Source: Parvularcula sp.
Lineage (GTDB): Bacteria > Pseudomonadota > Alphaproteobacteria > Caulobacterales > Parvularculaceae
NCBI GenBank assembly: GCA_003506635.1
Contig: DNZB01000079.1
Span: forward strand, 17,592 to 25,778
Reading direction: 5' to 3'
DNA: 8,187 nt
The notes beneath the pieces are model-generated. The model worked only from the letters and a program-made list of their open reading frames with translations, was not told the DNA's origin and ran no database searches. A program made the position numbers and the translations under genes. This document shows, in pieces, positions 1 to 8,187 of this stretch. Position 1 is the stretch's first letter. Every line of letters begins with the position of its first letter.

Positions 1-1536
1 GGCGGCGGGCCGAACCGCATCGGACAGGGGATCGAGTTCGACTATTGCTGTTGCCATGCGGCTTTCGCGCTCGCCGACCTCGGCGTTGAATCGATCATGG
101 TCAATTGCAACCCGGAAACCGTGTCGACGGATTTCGACACTTCGGACCGGCTTTATTTCGAACCGCTGACCGCCGAGGACGTTCTCGAAATCGTCCGCGT
201 CGAGCGGTCGAAGGGAACCCTTCTCGGCGTCATCGTGCAATATGGCGGACAAACGCCCTTGAAACTCGCCGCGACGCTCGACGCCGAGGGCGTGCCGCTC
301 CTTGGCACTTCATTCGACGCGATCGATCTCGCAGAAGACCGCGAGCGCTTCCAGAAACTCGTCGCCGGGCTTGGCCTGCGCCAGCCGAAAAACACCATCG
401 CCGCGACGCGCGAGGGCGCCGTCGCTGCTGCTGCGGCGGCGGGCTATCCGCTCGTCACGCGCCCTTCCTACGTGCTCGGCGGGCGCGCGATGGAGATTGT
501 GCGCGACGAGGAAGGACTGCGCCGCTATCTCGCGACCGCCCAGATAGAGATCAGCGAGGAGGCCCCGCTCCTCCTCGACAGCTATCTCGACAATGCGACC
601 GAAGTCGATGTCGACGCGATTTGCGACGGCGAGGACGTCTTTATCGCCGGCGTGATGGAGCATATCGAGGAAGCCGGCATCCATTCCGGCGACAGCGCGT
701 GTTCGCTGCCGCCCTATTCCCTGCCCGAGGCGATCGTCAAGGAGCTTGAGGCGCAAACGGCCAGGCTCGCCAGGTCGCTCGGCGTCGTCGGCCTCGTCAA
801 TGTTCAGTATGCGATCAAAGGCGAAGACATCTATATCCTCGAGGTTAATCCGCGCGCCTCGCGCACCGTGCCGTTCGTCGCCAAGACGATCGCGCTCCCG
901 ATCGCCGGCCTCGGCGTCAAGGTGATGGCGGGCGTCAAGCTCGCCGGCCTCGACCTCAAACGGCCGGCGATCTCGCACATGGCGGTGAAGGAAGTCGTCT
1001 TTCCCTTCGCGCGCTTTCCGGGCGTTGATACCGTCCTTGGCCCGGAAATGCGCTCGACCGGCGAGGCGATGGGCATCGACCGCGACTTCGACCGCGCCCG
1101 CGCCAAGAGCCTCATCGGCGTCGGCGCGCGCATCCCCTTGTCGGGATGCGTGTTCGTGTCGCTGAAGGATTCCGACAAGCCGCTGATGGTCGGCGCGGCG
1201 CGGCGCCTCCTCACTATGGGCTTCACCATCATCGCGACCGAAGGCACCGCCGCGTTTTTCCGCCAGCACGACCTTGACGTGAAGCGCGTCAACAAGGTCC
1301 TCGAAGGGCGCCCGCATATCGTCGATGCGCTGAAAAACGGCGACGTGCAGATGGTCTTCAACACGACCGAAGGAGCGCAGTCCGTGAAGGACAGCCGCTC
1401 GATCCGGACGACCGCGCTGTCGCAGAAAATCCCCTGCATCACCACCGCCACCGGCGCGCGCTCGACGGTGCGCGCCATCGAGGCGATGCGCGCGGGCGCG
1501 CTGACGGTGACGCCGCTGCAAGAGTACCGGAATTAA
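1..1536 (+). CDS. carB: Carbamoyl-phosphate synthase large subunit, C-terminal part (5' end outside window)
   Basis: CarB makes carbamoyl phosphate from bicarbonate, two ATP and ammonia delivered by CarA, feeding arginine and pyrimidine synthesis in the cytoplasm. The reading frame is open from base 1, giving 511 residues before the TAA; full-length CarB is about 1070-1100 residues, so roughly the second half is present. From the left edge it reads [16 protein letters not shown], the start of the second (carbamate-phosphorylating) synthetase half. The second ATP-grasp domain follows, with [14 protein letters not shown] near codons 154-167, [10 protein letters not shown] near 202-211, [14 protein letters not shown] near 227-240 and [12 protein letters not shown] at 281-292. 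From about codon 381 to the end lies the MGS-like allosteric domain, including [11 protein letters not shown] with the lysine (codon 432) matching the effector-binding lysine of the E. coli enzyme, and NTTEG near 454-458. The first in-frame ATG at 97 is internal, not the gene start. No frameshift or missing motif is visible. Confidence 0.98.
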   Translation, partial: GGGPNRIGQGIEFDYCCCHAAFALADLGVESIMVNCNPETVSTDFDTSDRLYFEPLTAEDVLEIVRVERSKGTLLGVIVQYGGQTPLKLAATLDAEGVPLLGTSFDAIDLAEDRERFQKLVAGLGLRQPKNTIAATREGAVAAAAAAGYPLVTRPSYVLGGRAMEIVRDEEGLRRYLATAQIEISEEAPLLLDSYLDNATEVDVDAICDGEDVFIAGVMEHIEEAGIHSGDSACSLPPYSLPEAIVKELEAQTARLARSLGVVGLVNVQYAIKGEDIYILEVNPRASRTVPFVAKTIALPIAGLGVKVMAGVKLAGLDLKRPAISHMAVKEVVFPFARFPGVDTVLGPEMRSTGEAMGIDRDFDRARAKSLIGVGARIPLSGCVFVSLKDSDKPLMVGAARRLLTMGFTIIATEGTAAFFRQHDLDVKRVNKVLEGRPHIVDALKNGDVQMVFNTTEGAQSVKDSRSIRTTALSQKIPCITTATGARSTVRAIEAMRAGALTVTPLQEYRN

Positions 1537-1537
1537 A

Positions 1538-1577
1538 GGCGGGCGACCGGCGGCGGAATGCCGCCTTGTCGCCCGTC
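1538..1577 (+). terminator. GC-rich hairpin after carB, possible terminator
   Basis: Two nested stems start two bases after the carB stop. The outer arms GGGCGAC (1541-1547) and GTCGCCC (1568-1574) are perfect complements and extend outwards by C-G, G-T and G-C pairs. The inner arms GGCGG (1552-1556) and CCGCC (1561-1565) close an AATG loop. A small internal loop separates the stems. No T-run follows, so intrinsic termination is inferred from position and stability only; it could equally be an RNA 3'-end stabiliser. Confidence 0.45.
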
Positions 1578-1641
1578 GCAGAGCGCCCTCCCCTTCTCTC
1601 CTCCCGCAATAATCTGCTAGAGCGGCGCGACATCGCTCACC

Positions 1642-1647
1642 GGGAGG
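1642..1647 (+). promoter_or_regulatory. Ribosome binding site of ald
   Basis: GGGAGG lies five bases before the ATG at 1653. It decides the start: the same frame stays open back to a TTG at 1566, but that extension overlaps the carB hairpin, has no Shine-Dalgarno sequence, and would add 29 residues that the alanine dehydrogenase family does not have. Confidence 0.8.
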
Positions 1648-1652
1648 ACAAA

Positions 1653-2765
<1,113 letters not shown>

Positions 2766-2865
2766 CCCTCGCCGGATAGCGGGCGGTCGCGCGAAAAACT
2801 CGATTCGTCGCAAACCGGCCGCGTTACACTTGTCACGCGGGGCGAAGCCGGGCCATAAGCGATGC

Positions 2866-2870
2866 GGGAG
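2866..2870 (+). promoter_or_regulatory. Ribosome binding site of the small exported-protein gene
   Basis: GGGAG lies seven bases before the ATG at 2878. It favours that start over the in-frame TTG at 2830, which would place 16 charged residues in front of a clean signal peptide. The TTGTCA at 2830-2835 followed by CATAAG at 2854-2859 resembles a promoter, but it would leave a leader of only about a dozen bases, so I do not call it. Confidence 0.65.
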
Positions 2871-2877
2871 AAACCCT

Positions 2878-3237
2878 ATGCGCAAGTTCGTCTTTGTCGC
2901 CGCCGCGTCTGCCGCCGCAATCCTCGCGGCGACCGCCGCCAACGCGCGCCCGACTTTCGGCGCAAGCCGCGTTGAAGGCGCGAGAGGCGAATCTGCCTCG
3001 ACAACCAGCGACGGCGCGTCAATCATTGAGGCTGTCGCCGCGCTGATCGGCTTCAAGACCACCGCAAAGACGACCCCGATCGCAGGGTCTGAGCCCCCGC
3101 GCGGCGCCGCCGCGCGCGCCGAACCGTGCGACGACGAGAAAAAGCGCGCCGAAAGCGCCAAGGCGGTTGAGGCGCGCCGCACCGCCGAAGCCGAAAAACG
3201 CCCCCGCCGCGGCGACCCGGTTTATCTGGCGTTTTGA
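2878..3237 (+). CDS. Small predicted exported protein of unknown function
   Basis: I do not recognise this 119-residue protein. Residues 1-23 look like a Sec signal peptide: basic start MRK, an Ala/Val/Leu-rich core, and an ANA site before RP for signal peptidase I. The predicted mature protein is about 96 residues. Its first part is Ser/Thr/Gly/Ala-rich and unremarkable; a short hydrophobic stretch, IIEAVAALIGF, lies near 49-59. A single cysteine follows in EPCDDEKKRAESAKAVEARR, and residues about 84-109 are a strongly charged, Ala/Glu/Lys/Arg-rich stretch likely to be helical or a short coiled coil. The end is GDPVYLAF. One cysteine excludes an internal disulfide, and its place far from the signal peptide makes a lipoprotein unlikely. 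A good ribosome binding site, a typical signal peptide and third-position GC bias support a real gene. It lies 112 bases after ald and converges with comEC. The location (periplasm) is inferred; no function can be assigned. Confidence 0.75.
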   Translation: MRKFVFVAAASAAAILAATAANARPTFGASRVEGARGESASTTSDGASIIEAVAALIGFKTTAKTTPIAGSEPPRGAAARAEPCDDEKKRAESAKAVEARRTAEAEKRPRRGDPVYLAF

Positions 3238-3505
3238 CGCGCTGGCGCTCGCCCCTGACTTGTCTTTGAGCGAAAGCGCCGCCCTTTTCCGATTCGCCGG
3301 CTGGCGCTTACTTGAATCACAACTGTCGGGCACGACCGATCCCGCGCCGGTCGCCCTATCGCCGCCGCAATTTGCACGAAGCCGGCGACCGCTCTTGCGC
3401 CTCGCGCCCTAGATCGTCGGGCGATCAATGTGGATCGCCCGATGGAATTTTCGTGGTCGCGCCGGGTTACGAAAAACCGGCGATTCCACTTTTCCGCCCG
3501 GCGCG
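3238..3505. other. Non-coding gap between converging genes
   Basis: This 268-base stretch separates the small exported-protein gene from the 3' end of comEC. Short open frames cross it (for example 3312-3509 on +), but their products are Arg/Pro/Ser-rich, start at TTG, lack ribosome binding sites and have no recognisable motif, so I read it as non-coding. The only clear structure is the inverted repeat at 3417-3442. A weaker 6-bp inverted repeat, CGCCGG (3460-3465) with CCGGCG (3477-3482), lies nearer comEC. Confidence 0.6.
3417..3451 (+). terminator. Perfect 10-bp inverted repeat, probable terminator
   Basis: The arms TCGGGCGATC (3417-3426) and GATCGCCCGA (3433-3442) pair perfectly around a six-base loop, AATGTG. 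On the + strand the stem is followed by GGAATTTT ending at 3451, a short and slightly displaced T-run. On the - strand no T-run follows. The site lies 180 bases beyond the small exported-protein gene and about 65 bases beyond the comEC stop, as expected for a terminator between convergent genes. The distance from either gene and the weak T-run leave room for another role, such as a protein-binding palindrome. Confidence 0.5.
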
Positions 3506-5638
3506 CTAATAGTCCGTCCACGGCCTTTCGCCGCGTAAGTCTCTTACGCTCTCGATGCGAATGCGTCGCTGATCGATCCGCGCGGCGTGCGCGCCCTCGT
3601 TCCAGACGTCGCGCCGGTCGATCAGCGACGCCGCGCACCCATCGCGTTCGACGTCAGCGACCGGAAAGAGCGCGACGACGAGCGCCGCGCGCGCGCAATC
3701 GTCGTCAAGCGATTCACGCCGGCCGGTGAACGCGATCCGGGCGCCGCGGGCCGAAACGACGCAGCCGAGTTCATCGCAGAGCCCAAGTCGCCGCATGGGA
3801 ACCGGAACCTGCCGGCGCGCGTCAAAACCCGCCTGTTCGAGAAAAACCTCCGCCGCAAACCGATCCTTGCGGCCGTCGAAGATCGCCAGCGCCGGTTCGT
3901 CGCCGCGAAGCACGGCGCCCGCATTTTCGCCCGAAGCGCTGACATAAATGTCCGGCGCGCGCGACAAGGCGATCATCAAGAACGCGATCGGCGCCGCGGC
4001 AAAGCCTATAAGCCGCCACGGCCCCGTCATCAGGCAGAGCCATAAGCCGCCGACGGCGAACGCCGGCAGAACCGCGGCGGGCCACTTCGGAAATACCGTA
4101 ACGGCGCCCGGCAATCCCGCCGTCCAGCGGCCGAGCGAAAGCATCGCCTCGATGCCGCCCGCCGCAAGCCGCCACAGCGGCCCGTCAAGGCCGAACGGCA
4201 TCGCGATCAGCGCAAGGATGGCGACCGGCATCACCCAAAATCCCATCAGCGGAATCGACGCCGAATTGGCGATCAGTCCGAAATTCGCGGCGCGATTGAA
4301 ATGAAAAAGGCTGAACGGCGCCGTCGCCAGCGACGAGATGACATCCGTCGCGACGACGCCCCCGGCGTAACGGCCGGCCCGTGCGGCGATCGAAAAGCTT
4401 CGCATCGGGTCGGCGCGCGCCGAGGCCCATTCGTAAAAGGCGATCAGCGCCGTGACCGCCGCGAACGACAGTTGAAAACCGGGGTTGGCGATCGCCTCCG
4501 GCGCGATGAGCATGATGATGAAGGCGGCGATCGCGACATTGCGGAGGGAGAGCGCGCGCCGGTCAAAAAGGATCGCGGCATAGACAATCGCCGTCATCAG
4601 GAACGAGCGCTGCGCCGGCCAGGCGAGGCCCGAGATCGCCAGGTAGGCCGCGCCCGAGAAGATCGCCGCCGCAGCCGCCCATTTCTTGATCGGATAGCGC
4701 AGCGCGACCGGTTCGATGAGAGCGAGCCCTGCGCGCAAGGTGAAAAAGATGATGCCGGTCGCAAGACCGAGATGCAGGCCGGAGATCGACAGGAGATGCG
4801 TAAGGCCGGAGTCGCGAAAAATCGCCTCGGCCTCGTCGCTGATCGCTTCGCGCTTGCCCGTGACGACCGCGGCGGTGATCGCCCCGGCGTCGCCGGGCGC
4901 CGCGGCGATGATCCGCCGAGAAAGGCGCAAACGCGCGCGTTCGATCGCGCCGGAGATTTTCGCAGCCAACGGCGGGTTCGCCTCCAAGATCGTCGCCGGC
5001 GCCGAATAGGCGATGCCTACGGCGCCGATGCGAAGAAAATAGAGATGACGCGCGAAGTCATAGCCGCCCGGCGCCGCCGGCTGCGGCGGCGGCGACAAAC
5101 CGCCCGTCAGGGCGATGCGCTGTCCGGGAAGCGCCTCGAACACTTCGCCGCGCCAGGACAGCCGAACGCGCGCGGGCGTTTGCGCCGGCGCGACTCCTTC
5201 GATGCGATCGACGGCGATCGTCAGCCGGCGGAGGTTTGCGGACTCCTCGACCGCGATCAGGCGACCTTCGATCCTGGCGAATCCGATCTCGCGCTTGAGC
5301 GTCGGCGCGTCGACGGCGCCAGCGCGCCAGTCGGCTGCGGAAAAGCCAAGCGCAAGAAAAGCGATCGCGAGCAAGACGGGGCGATATGCCGGAAAGCGAA
5401 GCGCGGCGGCCAGCGACGCCGCGAGCGCGGCAGGCGCCGCCAGGGCGGGGGGTTCCGACCGAAGCCCCAGATAAAAGGCGGCGCCGGCGCCCAGCGCGAC
5501 CGGCGCCCAAAGTCCAAGCCGCGCCGCGTCGCGCGCCGCTGATTGTTTCAGAAAAGCCGCCGCCGTCACGACAAATGCGCGCCAGTCGGGGACGGCGATC
5601 GTGGCCGCGCCGGCCCGTTCTCTTGCGATGTCGGCCAT
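3506..5638 (-). CDS. comEC: ComEC/Rec2 family DNA-uptake channel protein
   Basis: ComEC forms the inner-membrane channel through which single-stranded DNA enters the cell during natural transformation. The product is 710 residues, normal for alphaproteobacterial members. Hydrophobic segments near 44-60 and 87-103 precede a soluble stretch at about 118-220 matching the DUF4131/OB-like region. The Competence domain starts near 250 and carries the family hallmark GLTHLLSISGLHLGL at 278-292, then WPAQRSFLMTAIV (340-352), NPGFQLSFAAVTAL (385-398) and ANSASIPLMGFWVMPVA (457-473), with about eight further membrane segments. The C-terminal 150 residues fit the reduced metallo-beta-lactamase-like tail of alphaproteobacterial ComEC, with CDELGC at 621-626, but carry no HxHxDH metal site; the only histidine there is in GAHA near 684. 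The ATG at 5638 has only a G-run (5642-5646) a few bases ahead as a weak ribosome binding site. It is divergent from gltX. Whether the host is naturally competent cannot be told from this gene alone. Confidence 0.93.
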   Translation of the reverse strand: MADIARERAGAATIAVPDWRAFVVTAAAFLKQSAARDAARLGLWAPVALGAGAAFYLGLRSEPPALAAPAALAASLAAALRFPAYRPVLLAIAFLALGFSAADWRAGAVDAPTLKREIGFARIEGRLIAVEESANLRRLTIAVDRIEGVAPAQTPARVRLSWRGEVFEALPGQRIALTGGLSPPPQPAAPGGYDFARHLYFLRIGAVGIAYSAPATILEANPPLAAKISGAIERARLRLSRRIIAAAPGDAGAITAAVVTGKREAISDEAEAIFRDSGLTHLLSISGLHLGLATGIIFFTLRAGLALIEPVALRYPIKKWAAAAAIFSGAAYLAISGLAWPAQRSFLMTAIVYAAILFDRRALSLRNVAIAAFIIMLIAPEAIANPGFQLSFAAVTALIAFYEWASARADPMRSFSIAARAGRYAGGVVATDVISSLATAPFSLFHFNRAANFGLIANSASIPLMGFWVMPVAILALIAMPFGLDGPLWRLAAGGIEAMLSLGRWTAGLPGAVTVFPKWPAAVLPAFAVGGLWLCLMTGPWRLIGFAAAPIAFLMIALSRAPDIYVSASGENAGAVLRGDEPALAIFDGRKDRFAAEVFLEQAGFDARRQVPVPMRRLGLCDELGCVVSARGARIAFTGRRESLDDDCARAALVVALFPVADVERDGCAASLIDRRDVWNEGAHAARIDQRRIRIESVRDLRGERPWTDY

Positions 5639-5720
5639 AGGCCCCCGCGGACGGCTGTGCTAATCGGCGGGCCGCCTTCTCGCACCGCTACAAGAGCGCA
5701 ATCCTCAAGACCCCGCAACC
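5639..5720. promoter_or_regulatory. Divergent comEC-gltX intergenic region
   Basis: These 82 bases must hold the promoters of both genes, or at least their translation leaders, because the two are transcribed away from each other. I see no -35/-10 pair with sensible spacing on either strand and no alphaproteobacterial SOS box (GTTC-N7-GTTC). A small GC-rich inverted repeat (GGCGG GC CGCC) lies near 5666-5676. The call rests on gene orientation only. Confidence 0.5.
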
Positions 5721-7118
5721 ATGCCATCAAATGTCGTCACGCGTTTCGCCCCCTCGCCCACCGGATTTCTCCATATCGGCGGGGCGCGCACCGCGCTCTT
5801 CAACTGGCTTTATGCGCGCGGGCGCGGGGGACGGTTTCTGCTGCGAATCGAAGACACCGACCGCGCGCGCCATAATGAGGCGGCCGTCGACGCGATCATC
5901 GACGGGCTCACCTGGCTCGGCCTTGACTGGGACGAGCCGCCGATATCGCAATTTGCGCGGCGCGACCGGCATGCGGAGATCGCCCAAGCGCTCGTCGAAC
6001 GCGGCGGCGCTTATCGCTGCTACATGACGGCGGCCGAGATCGAGGCGGCGCGCGAGGCCTCGATCCGGGAGAAGCGGCGCTTTGAAAGCCCCTGGCGCGA
6101 GGCCGACGCCGCTTCCGCGCCTGATCGTCCGTATACGATCCGCTTCAAGGCCCCGCGCGAGGGCCAAACGCTCGTCCGCGACGCGGTGCAGGGCGACGTG
6201 ACCTTTCCGAACAGCGCCCTTGACGACCTCATCATCCTGCGCAGCGACGGCGCGCCGACCTATAACCTCGCCGTCGTCGTCGACGATCGCGACATGGGCG
6301 TCACGCATGTCATCCGCGGCGACGACCACCTCAACAACGCGGCGCGCCAGCAGCAGATTTACGAGGCGATGGGCTGGCCCACGCCGTCCTTTAGCCATGT
6401 GCCGCTCATTCATGGGCCGGACGGCGCGAAACTGTCCAAGCGCCATGGCGCGCTGGGCGTCGAGGCTTATCGCGACCTCGGATTCCTGCCCGAGGGGCTT
6501 TGCAATTACCTTCTTCGCCTCGGCTGGTCGCATGGCGACGATGAAATAATCCCGCGCGATCGCGCGCTTGAATGGTTCGACGTCGCCGGCATCAACAAGG
6601 CGCCGTCGCGGCTCGATCTCGCCAAGCTCGAATCGATCAACGCCCATTACATGAAAGCGCTCAGCGCCGAGCGGTTCGTCGATCTTGCTGTTCCTTTCTT
6701 TGAGAAGGCCGGCGTTTCGATCGACGCCGCCATGCGCGACACCCTGCGCCGCGCGGCGCCGAGCCTTAAAGAGCGCGCAACGACGCTTGAAAAGGTACCG
6801 GGCGCCGGCGCGTTCCTGTTCCTAAAACGACCGCTCGACCTTTCCGGAAAAGCGGCCCGGGCCATTGAAAAGGACGGCGCGCGAGCGCTGGTCGGCGCCG
6901 TGGCGAGGAGTCTCGATCAGGCGGATTTCGCCTCGCCGCCGGCGCTGGAAGAGGCGCTGAAAGCCGCCGCAGCGGCGGCGCGGGTCGATTTCGGCGCGAT
7001 CGGCCCGGCGGTTCGCGCGGCGCTGACCGCGGGCTGCCCGGCGCCGTCGCTGGGGGAAGTTCTCCATGCACTCGGCAGGGCCGAATCGCTTGGCCGGCTT
7101 CAGGACGCGGCGCGTTAA
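5721..7118 (+). CDS. gltX: Glutamate--tRNA ligase
   Basis: GltX charges tRNA(Glu) with glutamate using ATP, in the cytoplasm. The 465-residue product matches the bacterial family (about 470). Class I motifs are intact: FAPSPTGFLHIGG at 9-21 contains the HIGH-type motif (HIGG, 18-21), LRIEDTD is at 41-47, THVIRGDDHLNNAARQ at 195-210 and the KMSKS-type motif KLSKRHG at 237-243, followed by YLLRLGWSHGD at 263-273. The Ala-rich C-terminal part, from about 320, is the anticodon-binding region. The zinc-binding cysteines known in E. coli GltX are mostly absent: the stretch near 97-103 reads AYRCYMT with one cysteine. Many alphaproteobacteria lack GlnRS and use a non-discriminating GluRS with GatCAB, and some carry two gltX copies; which type this is cannot be read directly. 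The ATG at 5721 starts the conserved sequence, but no Shine-Dalgarno sequence precedes it. Confidence 0.97.
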   Translation: MPSNVVTRFAPSPTGFLHIGGARTALFNWLYARGRGGRFLLRIEDTDRARHNEAAVDAIIDGLTWLGLDWDEPPISQFARRDRHAEIAQALVERGGAYRCYMTAAEIEAAREASIREKRRFESPWREADAASAPDRPYTIRFKAPREGQTLVRDAVQGDVTFPNSALDDLIILRSDGAPTYNLAVVVDDRDMGVTHVIRGDDHLNNAARQQQIYEAMGWPTPSFSHVPLIHGPDGAKLSKRHGALGVEAYRDLGFLPEGLCNYLLRLGWSHGDDEIIPRDRALEWFDVAGINKAPSRLDLAKLESINAHYMKALSAERFVDLAVPFFEKAGVSIDAAMRDTLRRAAPSLKERATTLEKVPGAGAFLFLKRPLDLSGKAARAIEKDGARALVGAVARSLDQADFASPPALEEALKAAAAAARVDFGAIGPAVRAALTAGCPAPSLGEVLHALGRAESLGRLQDAAR

Positions 7119-7180
7119 TGAAAACAACACGTTACCCCTGCAACTTGCGCCTTGAGACTGCAACCTTAAGTTGAGCCCCC

Positions 7181-7210
7181 TTGTCTGGAAACGGGCGCGT
7201 TTCCTTCTAT
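7181..7210 (+). promoter_or_regulatory. Candidate promoter for gltA
   Basis: TTGTCT (7181-7186) and TTCTAT (7205-7210) are separated by 18 bases, resembling a sigma-70 promoter that would start transcription about 40 bases before gltA. An overlapping TATGAT (7208-7213) is a better -10 match but sits too far from that -35. The 137-base gap after gltX also fits a separate gltA promoter. This is a by-eye match and not strong. Confidence 0.35.
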
Positions 7211-7244
7211 GATCGCGCCGCACAATTCCTTGCCGCAATGCAAT

Positions 7245-7250
7245 AAGAGG
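7245..7250 (+). promoter_or_regulatory. Ribosome binding site of gltA
   Basis: AAGAGG lies five bases before the ATG at 7256. It supports that start over the second in-frame ATG at 7286 (residue 11), which has no such sequence ahead of it. Confidence 0.75.
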
Positions 7251-7255
7251 TTCCG

Positions 7256-8187
7256 ATGGACAGCACGCTGAAACCCGCCGGCACAATGACCTTGACCTAT
7301 GAGGGGAAGAAGACGGACCTCCCTGTCTTCAGCGGCACCCATGGGCCGAGGGTGGTCGATTTCCGCAAATTCTATGCGGATACGGACCTTTTCACCTTCG
7401 ACCCCGGCTTCACCTCGACAGCGAGCTGCGAGTCGAAAATCACCTTCATCGACGGCGAGGAAGGCGTCCTCCTCTATCGCGGCGTGCCGATCGAACAACT
7501 CGCCGAACAGTCGCACTTCCTTGAGGCAGCGTACTTGCTCCTCCACGGCGAGCTGCCGACAGTGAAACAGTCGAAGCAGTTCAATCACGACATCACCATG
7601 CACACGATGGTGCACGAGCAGCTGAAGAATTTTTACAACGGGTTCCGCCGCGACGCGCACCCGATGGCGATCATGGTCGGCGTCGTCGGCGCGCTCGCCG
7701 CGTTCTATCACGACTCGACCGACATCAACGACCCGAAGCAGCGGGAGATCGCCAGCCACCGCATGATCGCGAAGATGCCGACGCTTGCTGCGATGGCCTA
7801 TAAGTACTCGATCGGCCAGCCCTTCATCTTCCCGCAGAACAACCTCGACTACACCGAGAATTTCATGCGGATGTGCTTTGCGGTGCCGGCGGAGGACTAC
7901 AAGGTCAACAAGGTGCTCGCCGATGCGCTCGACAAGATTTTCATCTTGCACATGGACCATGAGCAGAACGCCTCAACCTCGACGGTAAGGCTCGCGGGCT
8001 CGTCCGGCGCCAATCCCTTCGCCTGCATAGCAGCCGGCATCGCCTCGCTCTGGGGACCGGCGCATGGCGGCGCGAACGAAGCCGCGCTCAACATGCTGAT
8101 CGAGATCGGCGACCCGGAGCGCATTCCCGAATACATCGCGCGCGCCAAGGACAAGAACGACCCGTTCCGCCTGATGGGCTTCGGCCA
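7256..8187 (+). CDS. gltA: Citrate synthase, type II (3' end outside window)
   Basis: Citrate synthase condenses acetyl-CoA and oxaloacetate to citrate, the entry step of the TCA cycle. The frame is open from 7256 to the right edge: 310 full codons plus two bases, about 70% of the usual 430 residues. The N-terminal beta-rich region (about 1-50, including [15 protein letters not shown] at 46-60) marks the Gram-negative hexameric, type II form. [13 protein letters not shown] (72-84) is conserved, and [20 protein letters not shown] at 231-250 runs into [20 protein letters not shown] and GGANEAAL. His270 in GPAHGG corresponds to catalytic His264 of E. coli. The last bases encode LMGFG followed by CA, the first two bases of the codon expected for the second catalytic histidine (His305 in E. 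coli). The third catalytic residue, an aspartate, lies outside. It is 137 bases downstream of gltX on the same strand, with its own ribosome binding site and a candidate promoter, so co-transcription is possible but not required. Confidence 0.98.
   Translation, partial: MDSTLKPAGTMTLTYEGKKTDLPVFSGTHGPRVVDFRKFYADTDLFTFDPGFTSTASCESKITFIDGEEGVLLYRGVPIEQLAEQSHFLEAAYLLLHGELPTVKQSKQFNHDITMHTMVHEQLKNFYNGFRRDAHPMAIMVGVVGALAAFYHDSTDINDPKQREIASHRMIAKMPTLAAMAYKYSIGQPFIFPQNNLDYTENFMRMCFAVPAEDYKVNKVLADALDKIFILHMDHEQNASTSTVRLAGSSGANPFACIAAGIASLWGPAHGGANEAALNMLIEIGDPERIPEYIARAKDKNDPFRLMGFG

Noticed and set aside
310..1521. A 403-residue open frame on the - strand opposite carB
   Set aside because: Its product is Arg/Asp/Ala/His-rich with no domain. 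Long antisense frames are expected where the coding strand favours G or C at third positions, and carB itself is unmistakable.
1566..1652. An N-terminal extension of ald starting at TTG 1566
   Set aside because: It lies within the carB hairpin, lacks a ribosome binding site and is not part of the conserved family; Arg15, Lys75, His96 and Asp270 take their canonical numbers only from the ATG at 1653.
3312..3509. A possible 65-residue gene on the + strand before comEC
   Set aside because: It has a TTG start, no ribosome binding site, Arg/Pro-rich low-information sequence and runs through the inverted repeat into the comEC 3' end.
4301..5542. A 413-residue open frame on the + strand opposite comEC
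   Set aside because: The product is almost entirely Arg, Asp, Gly and Ala, lacks a hydrophobic core and is a shadow of the comEC codons.
4488..6563. Four copies of the octamer GCGATCGC (4488, 4527, 5361, 6556), like the cyanobacterial HIP1 element
   Set aside because: The copies lie inside comEC and gltX and can be explained by favoured Ala and Ile codons in a GC-rich genome; nothing else suggests cyanobacterial DNA or a special signal.
5727..6647. A 306-residue open frame on the - strand opposite gltX, and a similar one at 7166-7960 opposite gltA
   Set aside because: Both mirror well-conserved genes, have no ribosome binding site or motif, and show the composition of GC-driven shadow frames.
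7141..7219. Short inverted repeats after gltX (CAACTT 7141 with AAGTTG 7168; GGCGCG 7194 with CGCGCC 7214)
   Set aside because: The stems are only six pairs with loops of 14-21 bases and no T-run, which is within chance for this composition, so I do not call a terminator or riboswitch.

Overview
This is ordinary, housekeeping-rich chromosomal DNA from a GC-rich alphaproteobacterium. The order comEC / gltX / gltA, and the protein sequences themselves, point to Hyphomicrobiales (Rhizobiales). A methylotroph-like lineage such as Methylocystaceae or Beijerinckiaceae is only a guess. All genes share the same codon style, with G or C favoured at third positions. I see no transposase, integrase, CRISPR array, tRNA, rRNA or phage gene, and no compositional island.

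Layout, left to right: (1) the 3' half of carB (+, cut by the left edge), ending at 1536; (2) a short gap with a GC-rich hairpin; (3) ald, alanine dehydrogenase (+, 1653-2765); (4) a small gene for a predicted exported protein of unknown function (+, 2878-3237); (5) a 268-base non-coding gap with a perfect 10-bp inverted repeat, lying between converging genes; (6) comEC/rec2 (-, 3506-5638); (7) an 82-base divergent intergenic region; (8) gltX, glutamyl-tRNA synthetase (+, 5721-7118); (9) a 137-base gap; (10) gltA, citrate synthase (+, from 7256, cut by the right edge one base into the gap of its second catalytic histidine codon).

Functionally, carB (carbamoyl phosphate from glutamine), ald (alanine/pyruvate/ammonia), gltX (glutamate charging) and gltA (entry to the TCA cycle) sit around the carbon-nitrogen junction of central metabolism, but nothing shows that they form one operon. 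Each gap is long enough for its own promoter, and comEC runs the other way. ComEC is the inner-membrane DNA uptake channel and stands apart functionally.

I found no convincing undescribed system. The items most worth a second look are the small exported protein, the ComEC C-terminus without a metallo-beta-lactamase metal site, the inverted repeat at 3417-3442, and the incomplete zinc site of GltX.
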